Below are positions 42,889 through 54,503 of a DNA stretch of 64,000 nucleotides, one piece after another. The DNA is taken from the NCBI RefSeq assembly GCF_902150065.1, contig NC_043990.1, positions 2,381,117 to 2,445,116 of the forward strand, read 5' to 3'. The first letter of the stretch is position 1; each line of letters opens with the position of its first letter. Made by a program: the position numbers and the translations under genes. The stretch comes from Myripristis murdjan. Lineage: Eukaryota; Chordata; Actinopteri; Holocentriformes; Holocentridae. Under the pieces are notes generated by a model, which was not told where the DNA came from, did not search any database, and saw only the letters and a list, made by a program, of their open reading frames with translations.

Positions 42889-43553
42889 CCCTCCTATTCT
42901 GTTCATTTTGGGCTAACACTCATGAGGTTCCCGGTCACATGTGACCGGTAACATTGTATTTGATTATAAATCCACTATGATACATATTATCACCTAATGT
43001 TGTGTTAGATCTTTTTATCAACTTCTGCTCTTGTGAAAATGACAAGTTTTGAACTTCTATTTGCTATGTATGTGCTGTAGGCCTAATTTACCTGAGATCA
43101 TACCATTCGTTTTTTAGGGAAAAAAACATTATATAGATATTATTTTGACTATAACAAATACTCAGATGAAACATATTGTAGTATTTATCACAGAGTACTT
43201 CATTTCAATGTTTTCCAAGGACACTGTTTTGAAAACATTTCAATTTTCTAAATAGTGGCAAAAAAATAGCATCTTTTGTGTTCCCGTCAGCATTGACCAC
43301 TATGATTTAGCTAGTCATCCTCATGACATTTTCACATGGAAGCTGACCGTTCCTCTCAGGTGGGGATGAGGTCCAGGAAAAATGACCATTTTTGGACCGA
43401 AAGGTGACCACAACTTCAGCTGGGTCTTCTTCCTGACACCTGAGGTGTCAGGTGTCAGGTGACAGGTGTTGGCAGTTCCCGTGGTAGGTTCCCGTGAGGG
43501 TTGCCATGGAAGCCAAAAAGGGGCAAAGTTGTGTGTGTCTGTGTGTGTCTGTG

Positions 43554-43638
<85 letters not shown>

Positions 43639-43739
43639 CTGCTCAAAGACACCTACATGTTGGGGTGTGGGAAAGAAGTCAGAGAGATACTTTCCCGTGG
43701 GGGTTGCCATGGAAGCCAGAAAGGGGTATAATGTGTGTG

Positions 43740-43804
<65 letters not shown>

Positions 43805-43898
43805 CTGCTCAAAGACACCTACATGTTGGGGTGTGGGAAAGAAGTCTGAGAGATACTTTCCCATGGGGGTTGCCATGGACGCCAGAAAGGGGTATAAG

Positions 43899-43936
<38 letters not shown>

Positions 43937-44028
43937 CTGCTCAAAGACACCTACATGTTGGGGTGTGGGAAAGAAGTCAGAGAGATACTTTCCTGTGGGG
44001 GTTGCCATGGAAGCCAGAAAGGGGTATA

Positions 44029-44101
<73 letters not shown>

Positions 44102-44432
44102 CACACACATCTGTGTCTGCTCAAAGACACCTGCATGTTGGGGTGTGGGAAAGGAGTGTGGGAATGTGTTTAACTCTATTTTATACACTAATTGTAGTCT
44201 TACCCATTCATTTCTAATGACCGGTCATTTGTGACCGGGAACACGATGGGTGTATACAAGTTAAATAAAACATTCAAAAATTAATAAAAATTCTCCAAAT
44301 TTATTTTATGTGTTCAGATGCCATGTGTGAACAAAGTCATGGAACCTCATGACAAACAGATGAAATTAACTGCATTTTTTGGAGAGAAAACTTGTACACC
44401 GGTCAGATTTGACCGCGAACACAACAGGAGGG
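42889..44432. mobile_element. piggyBac-like non-autonomous element, copy B
   Basis: TTAA at 42885-42888 and 44433-44436. The ends are CCCTCCTATTCTG and CAACAGGAGGG. It is inverted relative to copy A and has the same GTGTGG-rich minisatellite (43520-44110) with GT tracts. The sequence GAATGGTATGATCTCAGG (antisense here, near 43100) is the intact site into which the LTR element inserted in copy A. No transposase. Confidence 0.92.
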
Positions 44433-44436
44433 TTAA

Positions 44437-44779
44437 ACATGTATGTAGAAACCTTTTTCCAACAATAAGTTTTGTTTCTCCACTAAAAGTCCAGAGAGCG
44501 ACTGATTCATTGAAAACCTCATGGTTGTCTTGATGACACGGCTCTCTCACTGTGAAAGGAATGACCTGACCGACATTCATTTTACTTTGTGAAACCTAGC
44601 TGATATAATAAAGTTAAAAATATTTCAAACTGTGCCACAATAAATACAACATTCTTGAAGTAAACATGTCAAGCCAAATGTAAATATAAATTCACTTTAT
44701 AAATTTTGTCAGTAAAGAGTTAATGGAGAGTAATGTGTGTCCCTGTTGGAGTGGGTCAGAGCATTTCCATAGAGAGCCA
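44437..44779. other. V8 upstream block
   Basis: Continuation of the conserved intergenic block after piggyBac-like copy B. No gene. Confidence 0.7.
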
Positions 44780-44826
44780 CTTTGCATCAGCAGCACCATG
44801 CTCCAGTGCTCTGGGAGAGTTTATAG
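44780..44826 (+). promoter_or_regulatory. V8 promoter: octamer and TATA-like box
   Basis: CTTTGCAT at 44780-44787 and TTTATAG at 44820-44826. Confidence 0.8.
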
Positions 44827-44904
44827 TCCTGAGAGTTGAGGACTGGATGACTGACAGCTGTCCTTCATGACAACAGAAGCCCCAGAAATCCTCCTCATCC
44901 AAAC

Positions 44905-45378
44905 ATGACTTTGAGCTCCATCCTCATCTGGACTCTCCTCTGCTGCTGCTTGACAGGTAAAGTCCAGAGAATCAAAGTCCTCTCCTCTATGAAGATCCGT
45001 CCCTCTGAAATGAAGCGGAGAAAAGCATGACGCTGCTTTGTGTTTTTGTCTGTGTGTCCTCAGAGTCCAGAGGCCAGGTCACAGTGACTCAGCCTGGAGC
45101 AGTGACGGCTGCTCTGGGAGCCTCCGTCACCATCACATGTAAAACCAGCCAGAATGTTTATGATGGGTATCGTTTAGCCTGGTACCAACAGAGAGATGGA
45201 GAAACTCCTAAACTCCTCATTTACTATGCTAATACTCGAGTATCAGGGATTCCAGATCGTTTTACAGGCAGTGGATCAAGGAGTGACTTCACTCTGACCA
45301 TCAGTGGAGTCCAGGCTGAAGATGCAGCAGTTTACTACTGTCAGAGTTTCCACTATATCAACAGTCAGTATGTGTTCA
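44905..45378 (+). CDS. Immunoglobulin light-chain V segment V8 (type I)
   Basis: Leader exon 44905-44956 and V exon 45064-45378, open. It has the short CDR1 class ([10 protein letters not shown]), then [39 protein letters not shown] and [15 protein letters not shown]. It is closest to V3 in loop lengths. Inversion would join it to J1 (to its left) or to J2a/J2b (to its right). Confidence 0.95.
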
Positions 45379-45406
45379 CACAGTGAAAAAGCGCCGTACA
45401 AAAACC
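45379..45406 (+). other. 12-spacer RSS of V8
   Basis: CACAGTG, spacer AAAAAGCGCCGT, ACAAAAACC (45398-45406). Confidence 0.95.
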
Positions 45407-45484
45407 TCCCTCAGTCAGACTGAACAGAAACTGAAGTGACTGCTGCAGCTGGAAGCTACTGCAGGGACTGATACAGTTCACTGA

Positions 45485-45485
<1 letters not shown>

Positions 45486-45522
<37 letters not shown>

Positions 45523-45523
45523 A

Positions 45524-45577
<54 letters not shown>

Positions 45578-45587
45578 CACACACACA

Positions 45588-45645
<58 letters not shown>
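45486..45645. repeat. Long (CA)n tract downstream of V8
   Basis: The longest of the post-RSS CA tracts (about 160 bp), with several CACT and CAGA interruptions. Confidence 0.9.
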
Positions 45646-45647
<2 letters not shown>

Positions 45648-46373
45648 TTCACAAATACACACAAAGGACTGGTAGTGAGAATGTAGAAATTTGATGATAG
45701 AGCACCATTACAGGAATGCTGCAGGATGACATCCAGTTAAACAAACAAAAGCTAATAATGAACATGGTAAAGTTTTTGCTTCTTTGTGAGCTTTCTAGCA
45801 CAACTTGAAATGTCCTCAACAAAAAAGGTTTGGAGAACAAAAGAATGTGTAGTCTGTATGGGGAAGATGGTCCTGGACTTACGCACACACATACACAAGG
45901 ACACATATACACACATTCCTTAAATTCAACGCCATCGTTGGCCCCCACCCCCTCTCCCTCCCGTTTTCAGTGCAGCTCGTGGGTGCGGAGCACCGTAGTG
46001 GCTGCATACAGCCCTCGTCTGTGCTGGGACATCTCCCCCTTCCCTAATCCCTCCCCCCTTCCACATGTGCAATGTCTTGAGTCATGTTGTTTTATTATGT
46101 GCTCATTGTGCTGGGGTGTGTTTTTTTTCTAATGCCATGTTGTGCTCCCTTTGGAGCCCAGTTTGACATTTGACCTTTTTTTCCCCCCTCTTCCCTAATG
46201 TCCTCCTTTCTCATCTAATGTAAGGGGCGCCACGCAAGGTGGCTGACCCGAAGTTCTCCTGATCCTGTAACCCTGTACTTGTCATGTCTTTGGTGTCTCT
46301 TGGACGGGATGTAACTTAAATTGGAATTTCCCCTTGTGGGATTAATAAAGTGTACTTACTTACTTACTTACTT
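45646..46373 (+). mobile_element. Probable LINE 3' end with (TACT)n tail
   Basis: The segment ending GGAATTTCCCC, TTGTGGGATTAATAAAGT and (TACT)n at about 46350-46372 has the form of a LINE 3' tail common in fish. The preceding 500 bp are CT-rich, non-coding and not recognised, so the left limit is unknown. Confidence 0.45.
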
Positions 46374-46421
46374 AATTATAGTAAATAAGTGACCTTTCCT
46401 CCCATAGCTCCCCCTTGTGGG

Positions 46422-46620
46422 GCGTCCCTGTGGATCACCTGGTAGAGCTCGTTCTTCATATTGTTATTGCAGTGGTCTGGGTTTGATTCTGGCTCAGGTC
46501 CTATGCTGCATGTCCCGCCCCCTCTCTCCTCTGTCTTTCTTGCCAGTCTCTACTGTCACTGTCCAGTGAAGCAGAAATGCCAAAGAACAACTGGAAAAAG
46601 GTGGGGAAAGAACACAAAAT
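46422..46620 (+). mobile_element. tRNA-derived SINE, degenerate
   Basis: A-box-like TGGATCACCTGGTAGAGC (46431-46448) and B box GGTTTGATTC (46480-46489), then TGCTGCATGTCCCGCCCCCT, a tail typical of a common fish SINE family. No clear target duplications. Confidence 0.65.
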
Positions 46621-48289
46621 AAGTAAAGGTCCACTCTGTAAGATAATTGGTTTTTTGTTTTTGTGACTGTGGCCACAGTGGGATCTTGTCAGGACGCCTC
46701 CCAAGGCGATGAAATCAGGCAATCACCTGCTCAGGTCAGATGTGGTTTCTCTGTTACCTGGAAGGGAGACACGTCAAGAGGGTTTTATTCAAGTCTGTGT
46801 TTGAGCCTTTTCCAGAAACATAAGAAAAATCCAATTATATTAGAGTTAAAACTGAAGATCAAACTTATGTTACATCTTTTATGCCAATGATATCCGGCTT
46901 TATTCTATAATTCTACTAAACTTGCTGGTCCTGCTCTATAGTAGACCTCTTCCTAGGATTGTGGCATATTTTTAAAAGCTGTACAACAAGAATTTCTTAA
47001 GTCATCAAGGATCAGTGCCTCATTTTCAGATGAATCAAAGTCTAAAAACTCAGTTGAGACTTACTTCTTTAGCTCTGTAAAGTAGTCTGACTTGAGTGTC
47101 AAGGAAGGTGGTAGGCAGGCAGACTCAGCAGACATCTTGAAGTGGCAAAGGTGAAGTTTTATTTACAGTGCTCTCCATGACATAAATTAACCCAGGCAAA
47201 ACAACAAACTCAAAGAAATGAACTTGGAAATAAACTCATGGCCAAAAGGACAAAAAGACACATGCTCACGGCAGCACGGCCTCACCTCCTTCTTCTTGAG
47301 AGACTGGAGCTCCTCTGAATTCATAGGGAGACTAATTCTCACCTAGGCTATCACAGCCAGCACCAAATCACTCGAAGGTAAACTCTCAATACCAAGTCTC
47401 AAAGACATCAACAATCCTTCATAGAAATATACACAAGCTTATTTACAATACTAAATGGCTTCATACCAGATAAGTATGCATCAAACATGACATCACAACA
47501 TGTTAAACAAACAGAAAGAAACATTGCAACTAAAATGAAAAACCCTCCACATGTTTTGGCCCAATGGTGTCAGTCATGACATCACAAACTCCATAAAAGT
47601 CAGGAAATGCTGGGCGGCGCCCTCCCAACACTAATCCTGCATGGTGGGTCTGAACAAAGGAAAAAAAAAAAAAAAAACAATTGTAAGTGAGATTATTATT
47701 GTTGTGTAACCCTACAACAATAATAAAAGTAACTGAAACTAACTTAAGGTGGTGTGTTTGCTTTAATCTACTAATGTGCTTTGATGTAAATTATGACATA
47801 ATGTCAACACAAACAAACCCAGGGTAGTGAGTGCTGCAATGTTATGAGCAATTGGTAACTTATAGCAAAATGAACACATGTATAAAGTAATATGGTGTAA
47901 TGTGTCAGATGCAACTCTCAGTGACAAATGATGAGTGCAGGACAGATCTCACCCACTTTGTCACAAGCTCCTCTAACAACGTTGGTACAGTGCAGTGACA
48001 GCACAGTGCAGTTAAGGACAGTACATTGACAGTACAGAAAGGTAAATAGAGACAACACATAGGGATTTAGAATTAAAAGAAGAATTAAAATAAATGAATA
48101 CATGAATAAAAGTTGATCTTTAACCAGCATTCACAAACACAAGTATAAGTAAAATTAAATTCATTCACATGGTCAGCATAATAATCTCACAATCCCATGT
48201 ACATGATGATAATTTAGTCAATGCTCTGAGCATCGAAGTGGAAACACCATGACATGATGTGGACAGCTGCACTTCACTGACTCTGTGTT

Positions 48290-48290
<1 letters not shown>
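46621..48290. other. Intergenic, nothing recognised
   Basis: About 1.7 kb of AT-rich sequence with a poly-A run near 47660 and no RSS, V exon or coding frame of note. Confidence 0.5.
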
Positions 48291-48292
<2 letters not shown>

Positions 48293-48347
<55 letters not shown>

Positions 48348-48364
48348 CGTGTGCGTCTGTGTGT

Positions 48365-48412
<48 letters not shown>
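48293..48412. repeat. (GT)n tract abutting the V9 octamer
   Basis: About 120 bp of GT with CGT and CT interruptions. It runs directly into GTTTGCAT. In V1, V5 and V10 the same place has only TGTGTGT. Confidence 0.9.
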
Positions 48413-48416
<4 letters not shown>

Positions 48417-48418
48417 AT
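48411..48418 (+). promoter_or_regulatory. Octamer of the V9 promoter
   Basis: GTTTGCAT, 96 bp before the start codon, with the GT tract immediately upstream. Confidence 0.75.
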
Positions 48419-48513
48419 ATGTGTCCTGCCTCTCTGCTCTCCACCCGTTAAGAGGCCAGTGTTGATCAGTGGCTGTCCAGGCCTTTCAGAGCCACTGACA
48501 CGCCGGCAGCACA

Positions 48514-49081
48514 ATGATGATGTCACACATTCTCCTGCTGGGCACCCTGGGGCTCCTTGTTCAGGGTGAGACTCTCTTCTGAAAACTTGGCTTCAGGATG
48601 CAACCAGCTTTACCACAATCATCTTCTGCTGTGATGGAGAAACACTGAGACCAGCAGCATTCACCTTCTTCCATCTGTTCTCCATGTTAAAGAAATCCTC
48701 CTCTTCTGTTTTCATATTCATCATCTTTCTCCAAGCTGTATTTGTCTCAATAACCCTTCTGCTCTTTTGGATATTTTCCAGATTCATCAGGAGAAATCAC
48801 TCTGACTCAGTCTGCTGGATCTCAGTCTGTTAGTCCAGGACAGACTGTCTCTATCAGATGTAAAGCCAGTTCAGGTGTTAGTTATGATCTCCAGTGGTAC
48901 CTTCAGAAATCTGGAGAACCTCCTAAGCTCCTGATATATAACGCTGCAACCCGTTACTCTGGAGTTTCAAGTCGTTTTAGTGGAAGTCAATCTGGGACTG
49001 ACTTCACTCTGACCATCAGTGGAGTCCAGGCTGAAGATTCAGGAGTTTACTACTGTCAGCAGGATAACAGCTTCCCGTTCA
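48514..49081 (+). CDS. Immunoglobulin light-chain V segment V9 (type II, mosaic flanks)
   Basis: Leader exon 48514-48565 ([17 protein letters not shown]), 216-bp intron, V exon 48782-49081, open. The domain shows [74 protein letters not shown] and [12 protein letters not shown]. It is the only type II gene on the plus strand. From the RSS onward the 3' flank is type I, and the 5' flank is replaced by a GT tract, so the gene is a recombinant of the two V families' surroundings. It lies closest to C2 on its 3' side and could join J2a or J2b by inversion. Confidence 0.94.
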
Positions 49082-49109
49082 CACAGTGAAAAAGCGTCGT
49101 ACAAAAACC
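49082..49109 (+). other. 12-spacer RSS of V9 (type I spacer)
   Basis: CACAGTG, spacer AAAAAGCGTCGT, ACAAAAACC (49101-49109). The spacer is that of type I genes, whereas V1, V5 and V10 have spacers starting AAACAACGT. Confidence 0.95.
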
Positions 49110-49187
49110 TCCCTCAGTCAGACTGAACAGAAACTGAAGTGACTGCTGCAGCTGGAAGCTACTGCAGGGACTGATACAGTTCACTGA

Positions 49188-49189
<2 letters not shown>

Positions 49190-49243
<54 letters not shown>

Positions 49244-50297
49244 TATCATCTTGTTCATAGTGTCAGTGCCAGTTTTCCCTCTGAGCTTCAAACAGCCACC
49301 TCCCACCTCAACAAGCTGAAAGTTCCCCCAAATGAAGAGGACAGTTCCAGTGAAGAAGCCCAATCAGAAACATTAAAAGCACAACAACATGGAGCAAAGT
49401 GATCTGCCCTGATGCCGACCCCCAAACCACTGCTGAATGATCCAAACAGCTTATCACACACATAAACATCCATTCACTGACCACACAGCAAAACATCACA
49501 TACACATCAGTAACAATGTATGCTGAGGCTAATACCAATAGTGCAATAAAATGTCTGTTAAACAGATTACATGTTACATTAGTGTTGTGTCACTGTTCAG
49601 CGTGGTTATGGCTGTGGGATAAACACTGTTCCAGAATCGTGTGGTGCGTGTTTTGATGGATCTGTATCTTCTGCCAGATGGCAAAAGTTCAAAAAGGTGG
49701 TGGGCAGGGTGGAAAGGATCCTTGATTATGCTGCGTGACTTCTGCAAACAGCAAGAGGTGAAGATTAATAGTGCCAGTCCTTTAAATTTAGGTAATTGTT
49801 CAAACTAGCACTCATTCCCATATGCTGATGATATAATTTTTTATTTTTATAATTGTGGATAATGAGAACAATGAGAGCAAGTTTTCTCCAGTAATAAAAG
49901 CAGTAACAAAGCACATGAAAGATGCTTGGCCTAATCACTGCTATGCCTGGTAAGCATTATTCTGAATTAAATGAAGCTTTCCTGAAATTGACAACCTCAT
50001 TTACATTTTAAAATCTTACAGTATGTGTGCCAGCTGAGCTTAAAATCCACTTCTCCATCCCCGTGCTTTAATATCAGTGTTCATCAGGACAAAGGACACA
50101 ACTTATTTGTTAAAAAGATTTTTTTTTATTATTATTTTAACATATATAGAGTATCAGCATTACAGCAAGAAAAATAAATGATTATTTAAAGATTTAATGA
50201 GAGAGAGAGAGAGAGAGAGAGAGGCATGAGGCAGAGTGCAGAGTGAGAGCAGCTGCAGAGTGAAACCAGTAGCAGAAGTCCCAGTGAGTCAGGTCAG
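49190..50297. other. Spacer between V9 and C2 (duplicate of 33894-35029)
   Basis: A CA tract (about 49190-49240), then about 950 bp nearly identical to the V6-C1 spacer, and a short GA tract (about 50199-50222). No gene. This duplicate shows that the V-C junction regions of the two clusters share a common origin. Confidence 0.8.
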
Positions 50298-50623
50298 TTA
50301 CTGGGAACACTGGTCTCTCCTCAGTGTCTCGGTCTGCAGAGCCTGGGAGCCCTGGGTGGCCTCACAGGTGACAGAGCCCAGCTTCCTCCACTGGTCTGCA
50401 GTGAGCCTCAGGGTGCTGCTCCAGCTGTAGAGGCCGTCCTTCTCCAGCACCCCGGGGCTCCTGCTCTGCTCCCAGCTGCTGCTGCTGCTGCTGCCGTCCA
50501 CCTTCCAGGCCAGCCTCCAGTCTGAGGGGAAGCCCTTGTTGGCCAGGCACATGAGCGTGGCCCTCCCCTGCTGCAGCTCCTCGCTGGAGGGGGGCAGCAC
50601 CGTCAGGGTGGGAAGGGCGTCAC
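50298..50623 (-). CDS. Immunoglobulin light-chain constant region C2 (CL exon)
   Basis: One exon with acceptor CTCCTAG just above 50623. It reads (S)[41 protein letters not shown], five Ser, [34 protein letters not shown] and ends RRDQCSQ. Both intradomain cysteines and the near-terminal interchain Cys are present. It is served by J2a and J2b at 1.0 and 1.4 kb. Identity with C1 is very high, and the differences cluster at the termini and the Ser run. Confidence 0.96.
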
Positions 50624-51630
50624 CTAGGAGACACCAATCAGCTTAGAGGGCGGGAAATAAGCAGCTGGCAGTCAGTCAGCGGGCGGTTGGACACCTTTAC
50701 TGTGTGAGAGTCCATTTTCCCCTTTAAGGACTTTCTGTCAGATGGTTTTTATGCTCCAGCAGCCACTCACTCACACCCTGTTTCACTTCCCTTTAAGAAG
50801 CCTCTCATGCACATCAGCACAGAAAGAGTCCTCATATGAACACAAATACATCAATACACATAACAGATAAAAATAAAAATGATTTGGCTACTCCATGAAA
50901 ATTTTCACTCATCCGTTTTTCTATTTTTCTTAAATAATTTAAGGAATAGCAACAAACTTGAAATTTCACAGTTTAAGTAATTGATAATTATATCAGCACA
51001 AATAGTTTTTTGTAAAAACTCAAAATGAATGCACACTAAAATAGTGGCTGTTTTGAAGAAATCTGAACAAGAGCATCTTCAACTGAGATAAATATGTGTT
51101 GATGATTTTCAGCCAAAAAGAATTTGAAGCCAAAAAAGTTCTGTTCATCAAAACTGCCAGCAAGCCAACAAACACATAAAGTAAAATATCAAATCATTTT
51201 CATCCCATGTATTTAAAAAATGAGATGAAATTAAGAATCTGAACTGGGGCTACATTTTCACATTTTAATCCTGATCCCCACTCTGTTCAAATTAGTTTTC
51301 ATTCAGCTTCACATGTCATGTAAAAATACTAAATGAAAATCAATATGGTCAAACAGTCTGAAGGAAACAAAGCTTTGCATTCAACTTTTCTAACTTTGAA
51401 GCTGGTCAGTTTTAAACATTTTTCACAATTTGTAATTAAAAGTCTAAAGAAGTACTGAGTCAAACTAAGCGGTTAAGGAGAAAAACAGGCAAGAAAAAAC
51501 AGTGACTATAAGTGATGGAAATTAAGAAAATACATATTAAAACCAACCACTAACCCTCACATAGAAAAATAAAAGTAACCCAGCAACAGTAACACATTAC
51601 ATGATATTTAATATTTGTGCAGAAACTTAC
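50624..51630. other. J2a-C2 intron
   Basis: 1007 bp, AT-rich, no gene. Positions 50728-50820 are a copied piece of the divergent V module (CTTTCTGTCAGATGGTTTTT; compare 2486-2578). Confidence 0.75.
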
Positions 51631-51668
51631 TTCCAACATCCAGTCTGGTTCCTCCACCAAAAGTCAAC
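51631..51668 (-). CDS. Immunoglobulin light-chain J segment J2a
   Basis: 38 bp encoding [12 protein letters not shown], with donor GTAAGT at 51625-51630 in phase 1. Spliced to C2 it gives VG-S-DALPTL. Confidence 0.95.
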
Positions 51669-51707
51669 CACAGTGATACAAACTCATTGAGCCGCCGTAC
51701 AAAAACC
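51669..51707 (-). other. 23-spacer RSS of J2a
   Basis: Minus strand nonamer GGTTTTTGT (51699-51707), 23-bp spacer, heptamer CACTGTG (51669-51675). Confidence 0.95.
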
Positions 51708-52059
51708 TCTGACTGTAGAGAGACACGGTTCTCTCACTTTGTCAGAGAAAGCAACAACTACAAGCCCTCAAGATGCCACTTTAAAGAAATAATCTGGAAT
51801 AAATGCTTTCTCTTCTGGTTCCAATCAACTTTATTTTAATAATCTTAAATAAACTCAAATTAAAGAAATTTGATCAATCATTTGGATTCAGTTTTTCAAA
51901 GTCTCCTCTGATTTCACTACTTAGAGATCACTGTTGGCTTAAAATCAGATATTAACACGCAAAGTCAAGCACGGTAGTTTGTTTCATGAAGTGAAAATAA
52001 TATGAAAAAATACACATTTTTCTCATGGATTGATAACACCATGAAATAATTAAACTTAC
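51708..52059. other. J2a-J2b spacer
   Basis: AT-rich with no gene. It begins with the GAGAGACACGGTTCTCTCAC motif shared by the J flanks. Confidence 0.6.
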
Positions 52060-52097
52060 TTCCAATATCCAGTCTGGTTCCTCCACCAAAAGTGTCA
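52060..52097 (-). CDS. Immunoglobulin light-chain J segment J2b
   Basis: 38 bp encoding [12 protein letters not shown], donor GTAAGT (52054-52059), phase 1. It differs from J1 and J2a at the first residue (Asp) and in Val to Ile near the end. Confidence 0.95.
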
Positions 52098-52136
52098 CAC
52101 AGTGATACAAACTCATTGAGCCGCCGTACAAAAACC
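52098..52136 (-). other. 23-spacer RSS of J2b
   Basis: Minus strand nonamer GGTTTTTGT (52128-52136), 23-bp spacer, heptamer CACTGTG (52098-52104). Confidence 0.95.
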
Positions 52137-53907
52137 TCTGACTGTAGAGAGATACGGCTCTCTCACTTTGAAAACAACAAACTCACTGAGATCAGCCTCA
52201 GGTTTTAAAACTTAATAACAACTAACTGATATATTATCACTAGCCATCAAACTATGTCATGTTTTGTAAGTTTTGTATTATTACTAATGATCAGACTATG
52301 TGAAAAATTATCAACATTGATTACCTTTATTTGTAATATTTTTGGCATTGAGACTATTTTCTTCACTAGTGAAATAAAACTCATTAATTTCTCTCTTACA
52401 GCCATTTTCATAATTTTCGTCATTCGCAATTACAAAAATAAAACATGATATCATCTTCATACGGTGATATCTTATGAGTGTGCTTCAAATACTTTCATGT
52501 GTGTTTAAAGCCTCTACAGGGGCTGAAGTACTGAGGCCAATAAAACAGATGACAAAGGACATGCCTGATTTTTATTTCAAGATAAGACGACATTTGACTT
52601 AACTGAGAGGTTTTTTAATCTACAGTGTTGAGGCTCAGCAATCTGGGTTGCCATGGTAACTGTTGCCACATCACTAAGATATGAGTCATCATTTCTAAAG
52701 GACCCCAGTGTGGACAAAATAGCTGCATTCATATGAAAGTGACAATGGAGCTGACATACACTCTGTGCTGTTCAGAGGACGACGTGTGTACAGACCAGCA
52801 GAATCACTTTGCTTTCCATGATAATTTATTATATCAAGATTTAAATGTTTGTAGCATTTTCATGCAGTTTGATCCCTGGCAATAAAACAGGGCTTCCTGT
52901 AAACATCAGAGTATCTACCTGAGAATAAATGTCGACAATGAAAATATATTCAATATATTGAAATCCAACAAATAAGTCTCATTACAATTTATAGGTTTTG
53001 TTGTTGATCTTTTTGTTGTCAACTATTTCTACTACATTTTTTGCATATTTCAGTTCTTATACTCAATGACCTAGTCCTTGATGAATTACTTTTTATGCTG
53101 CAGTGATGTAATTTGACCCGGGGCATCAATACTGATAATTCCCTTCGTGCTCCTGGTTAGTCATTATCGTCTTTGTCAGGTTTTATGAAGCCAGCTGATG
53201 AGGTTTGACTTGGTTGAACTCCTTTTGTGACCCAGGCTCCTGGACTGACATGCATGGAAACCAAGAATCTACATTTCTAGTTCACAGATAATATCAGTGA
53301 ACACCAGCTTATTTGAAATTGAACACCAGACTCGCTTCACGCAGGAATCCAACTCCGATCTCCGAGTGGAAAGTCCTGTTTCGTTGTGTCCCATCCACCA
53401 CAACAGCCACGCACCAAAAAAAATATTTTTATCACCAGCTATACTACGGCACGTCACCTCCCTTCCTGACACACCACATTGTTCTTATATATACGACTGT
53501 TCGAGGTTGCTTATTGTTAAAGTCAGAGATAACTATAGTTCATAATGAGCTGCTTGTACCTGAGGGATTGTTAACTGGTGGAAGACAGTCTCAAAAATAC
53601 ACAAATTGTTTGAGTGACTATAAATTATGTAAATGATCTTATAACACCATGCAATGAATTATCTTTGGTCAGGTGGTATACTGTTTTGTGCACTGTGTTT
53701 GAGTTTGTCTGAAAGTCACTGAGCTACAACAGTAACAAAAAGGACAAAAAAAATCCCTGCAATAAACACAATCTGTCTGATGAATGTAATTACAATTAAA
53801 CATATAAAAACTGTGAAATTATGACTTTGTGTCTTTTGTGCGCAGTCTCTAGTGTTTTAGTGTCTCTGCAGCTGTTGAGTCAGATCAGTTCCTCTCCAGC
53901 TGAGGGA
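52137..53907. other. Intergenic between J2b and V10
   Basis: AT-rich, no gene. Positions 52620-52810 are the third copy of the V-II downstream block (see 470-690 and 18060-18330). Positions 53820-53907 are the V10 3' flank. Confidence 0.6.
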
Positions 53908-53935
53908 GGTTTTTGTACAACGTTGTTTCACTGTG
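53908..53935 (-). other. 12-spacer RSS of V10
   Basis: Minus strand CACAGTG (53929-53935), spacer AAACAACGTTGT, ACAAAAACC (53908-53916). Confidence 0.95.
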
Positions 53936-54503
53936 TGAACGGTGTGCTGTAATCCTGTTGACAGTAGTAAACTCCTGCATCTTCAGCTTGGACTCCACTG
54001 ATGGTCAGAGTGAAGTCAGTCCCAGATCTACTTCCACTAAAACGACTTGAAACTCCAGACTGAAGGTTTGTAGCATGATATATCACGAGTTTAGGAGCTT
54101 CTCCAGGTTTCAGAAGGTACCAGTCAAGCTCAATGCCAACACTTGTACTGGTTTTGCATCTGATAGAGACAGTCTGTCCTGGACTAACAGACTGAGATCC
54201 AGGAGACTGAGTCACAGTGATTTCTCCTGATGAATCTGGAAAATATCCAAAAGAGCAGAAGGGTTACTGAGACAAATACAGCTTGGAGAAAGATGATGAA
54301 TATGAAAACAGAAGAGGAGGATTTCTTTAACATGGAAAACACATGGAAGAAGGTGAATGCTGCTGGTCTCAGTGTTTCTCCATCACAACAGAAGATGATT
54401 GTGGTAAAGCTGGTTGCATCCTGAAGCCAAGTTTTCAGAAGAGAGTCTCACCCTGAACAAGGAGCCCCAGGGTGCCCAGCAGGAGAATCTGTGACATCAT
54501 CAT
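53936..54503 (-). CDS. Immunoglobulin light-chain V segment V10 (type II)
   Basis: Leader exon 54452-54503 ([17 protein letters not shown]) and V exon 53936-54235, open, with a 216-bp intron. The domain shows [69 protein letters not shown] and [12 protein letters not shown]. It lies immediately upstream of J2b in the same orientation, so it is the one V in the window that could join J2b/J2a (or J1) by simple deletion. Confidence 0.95.
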
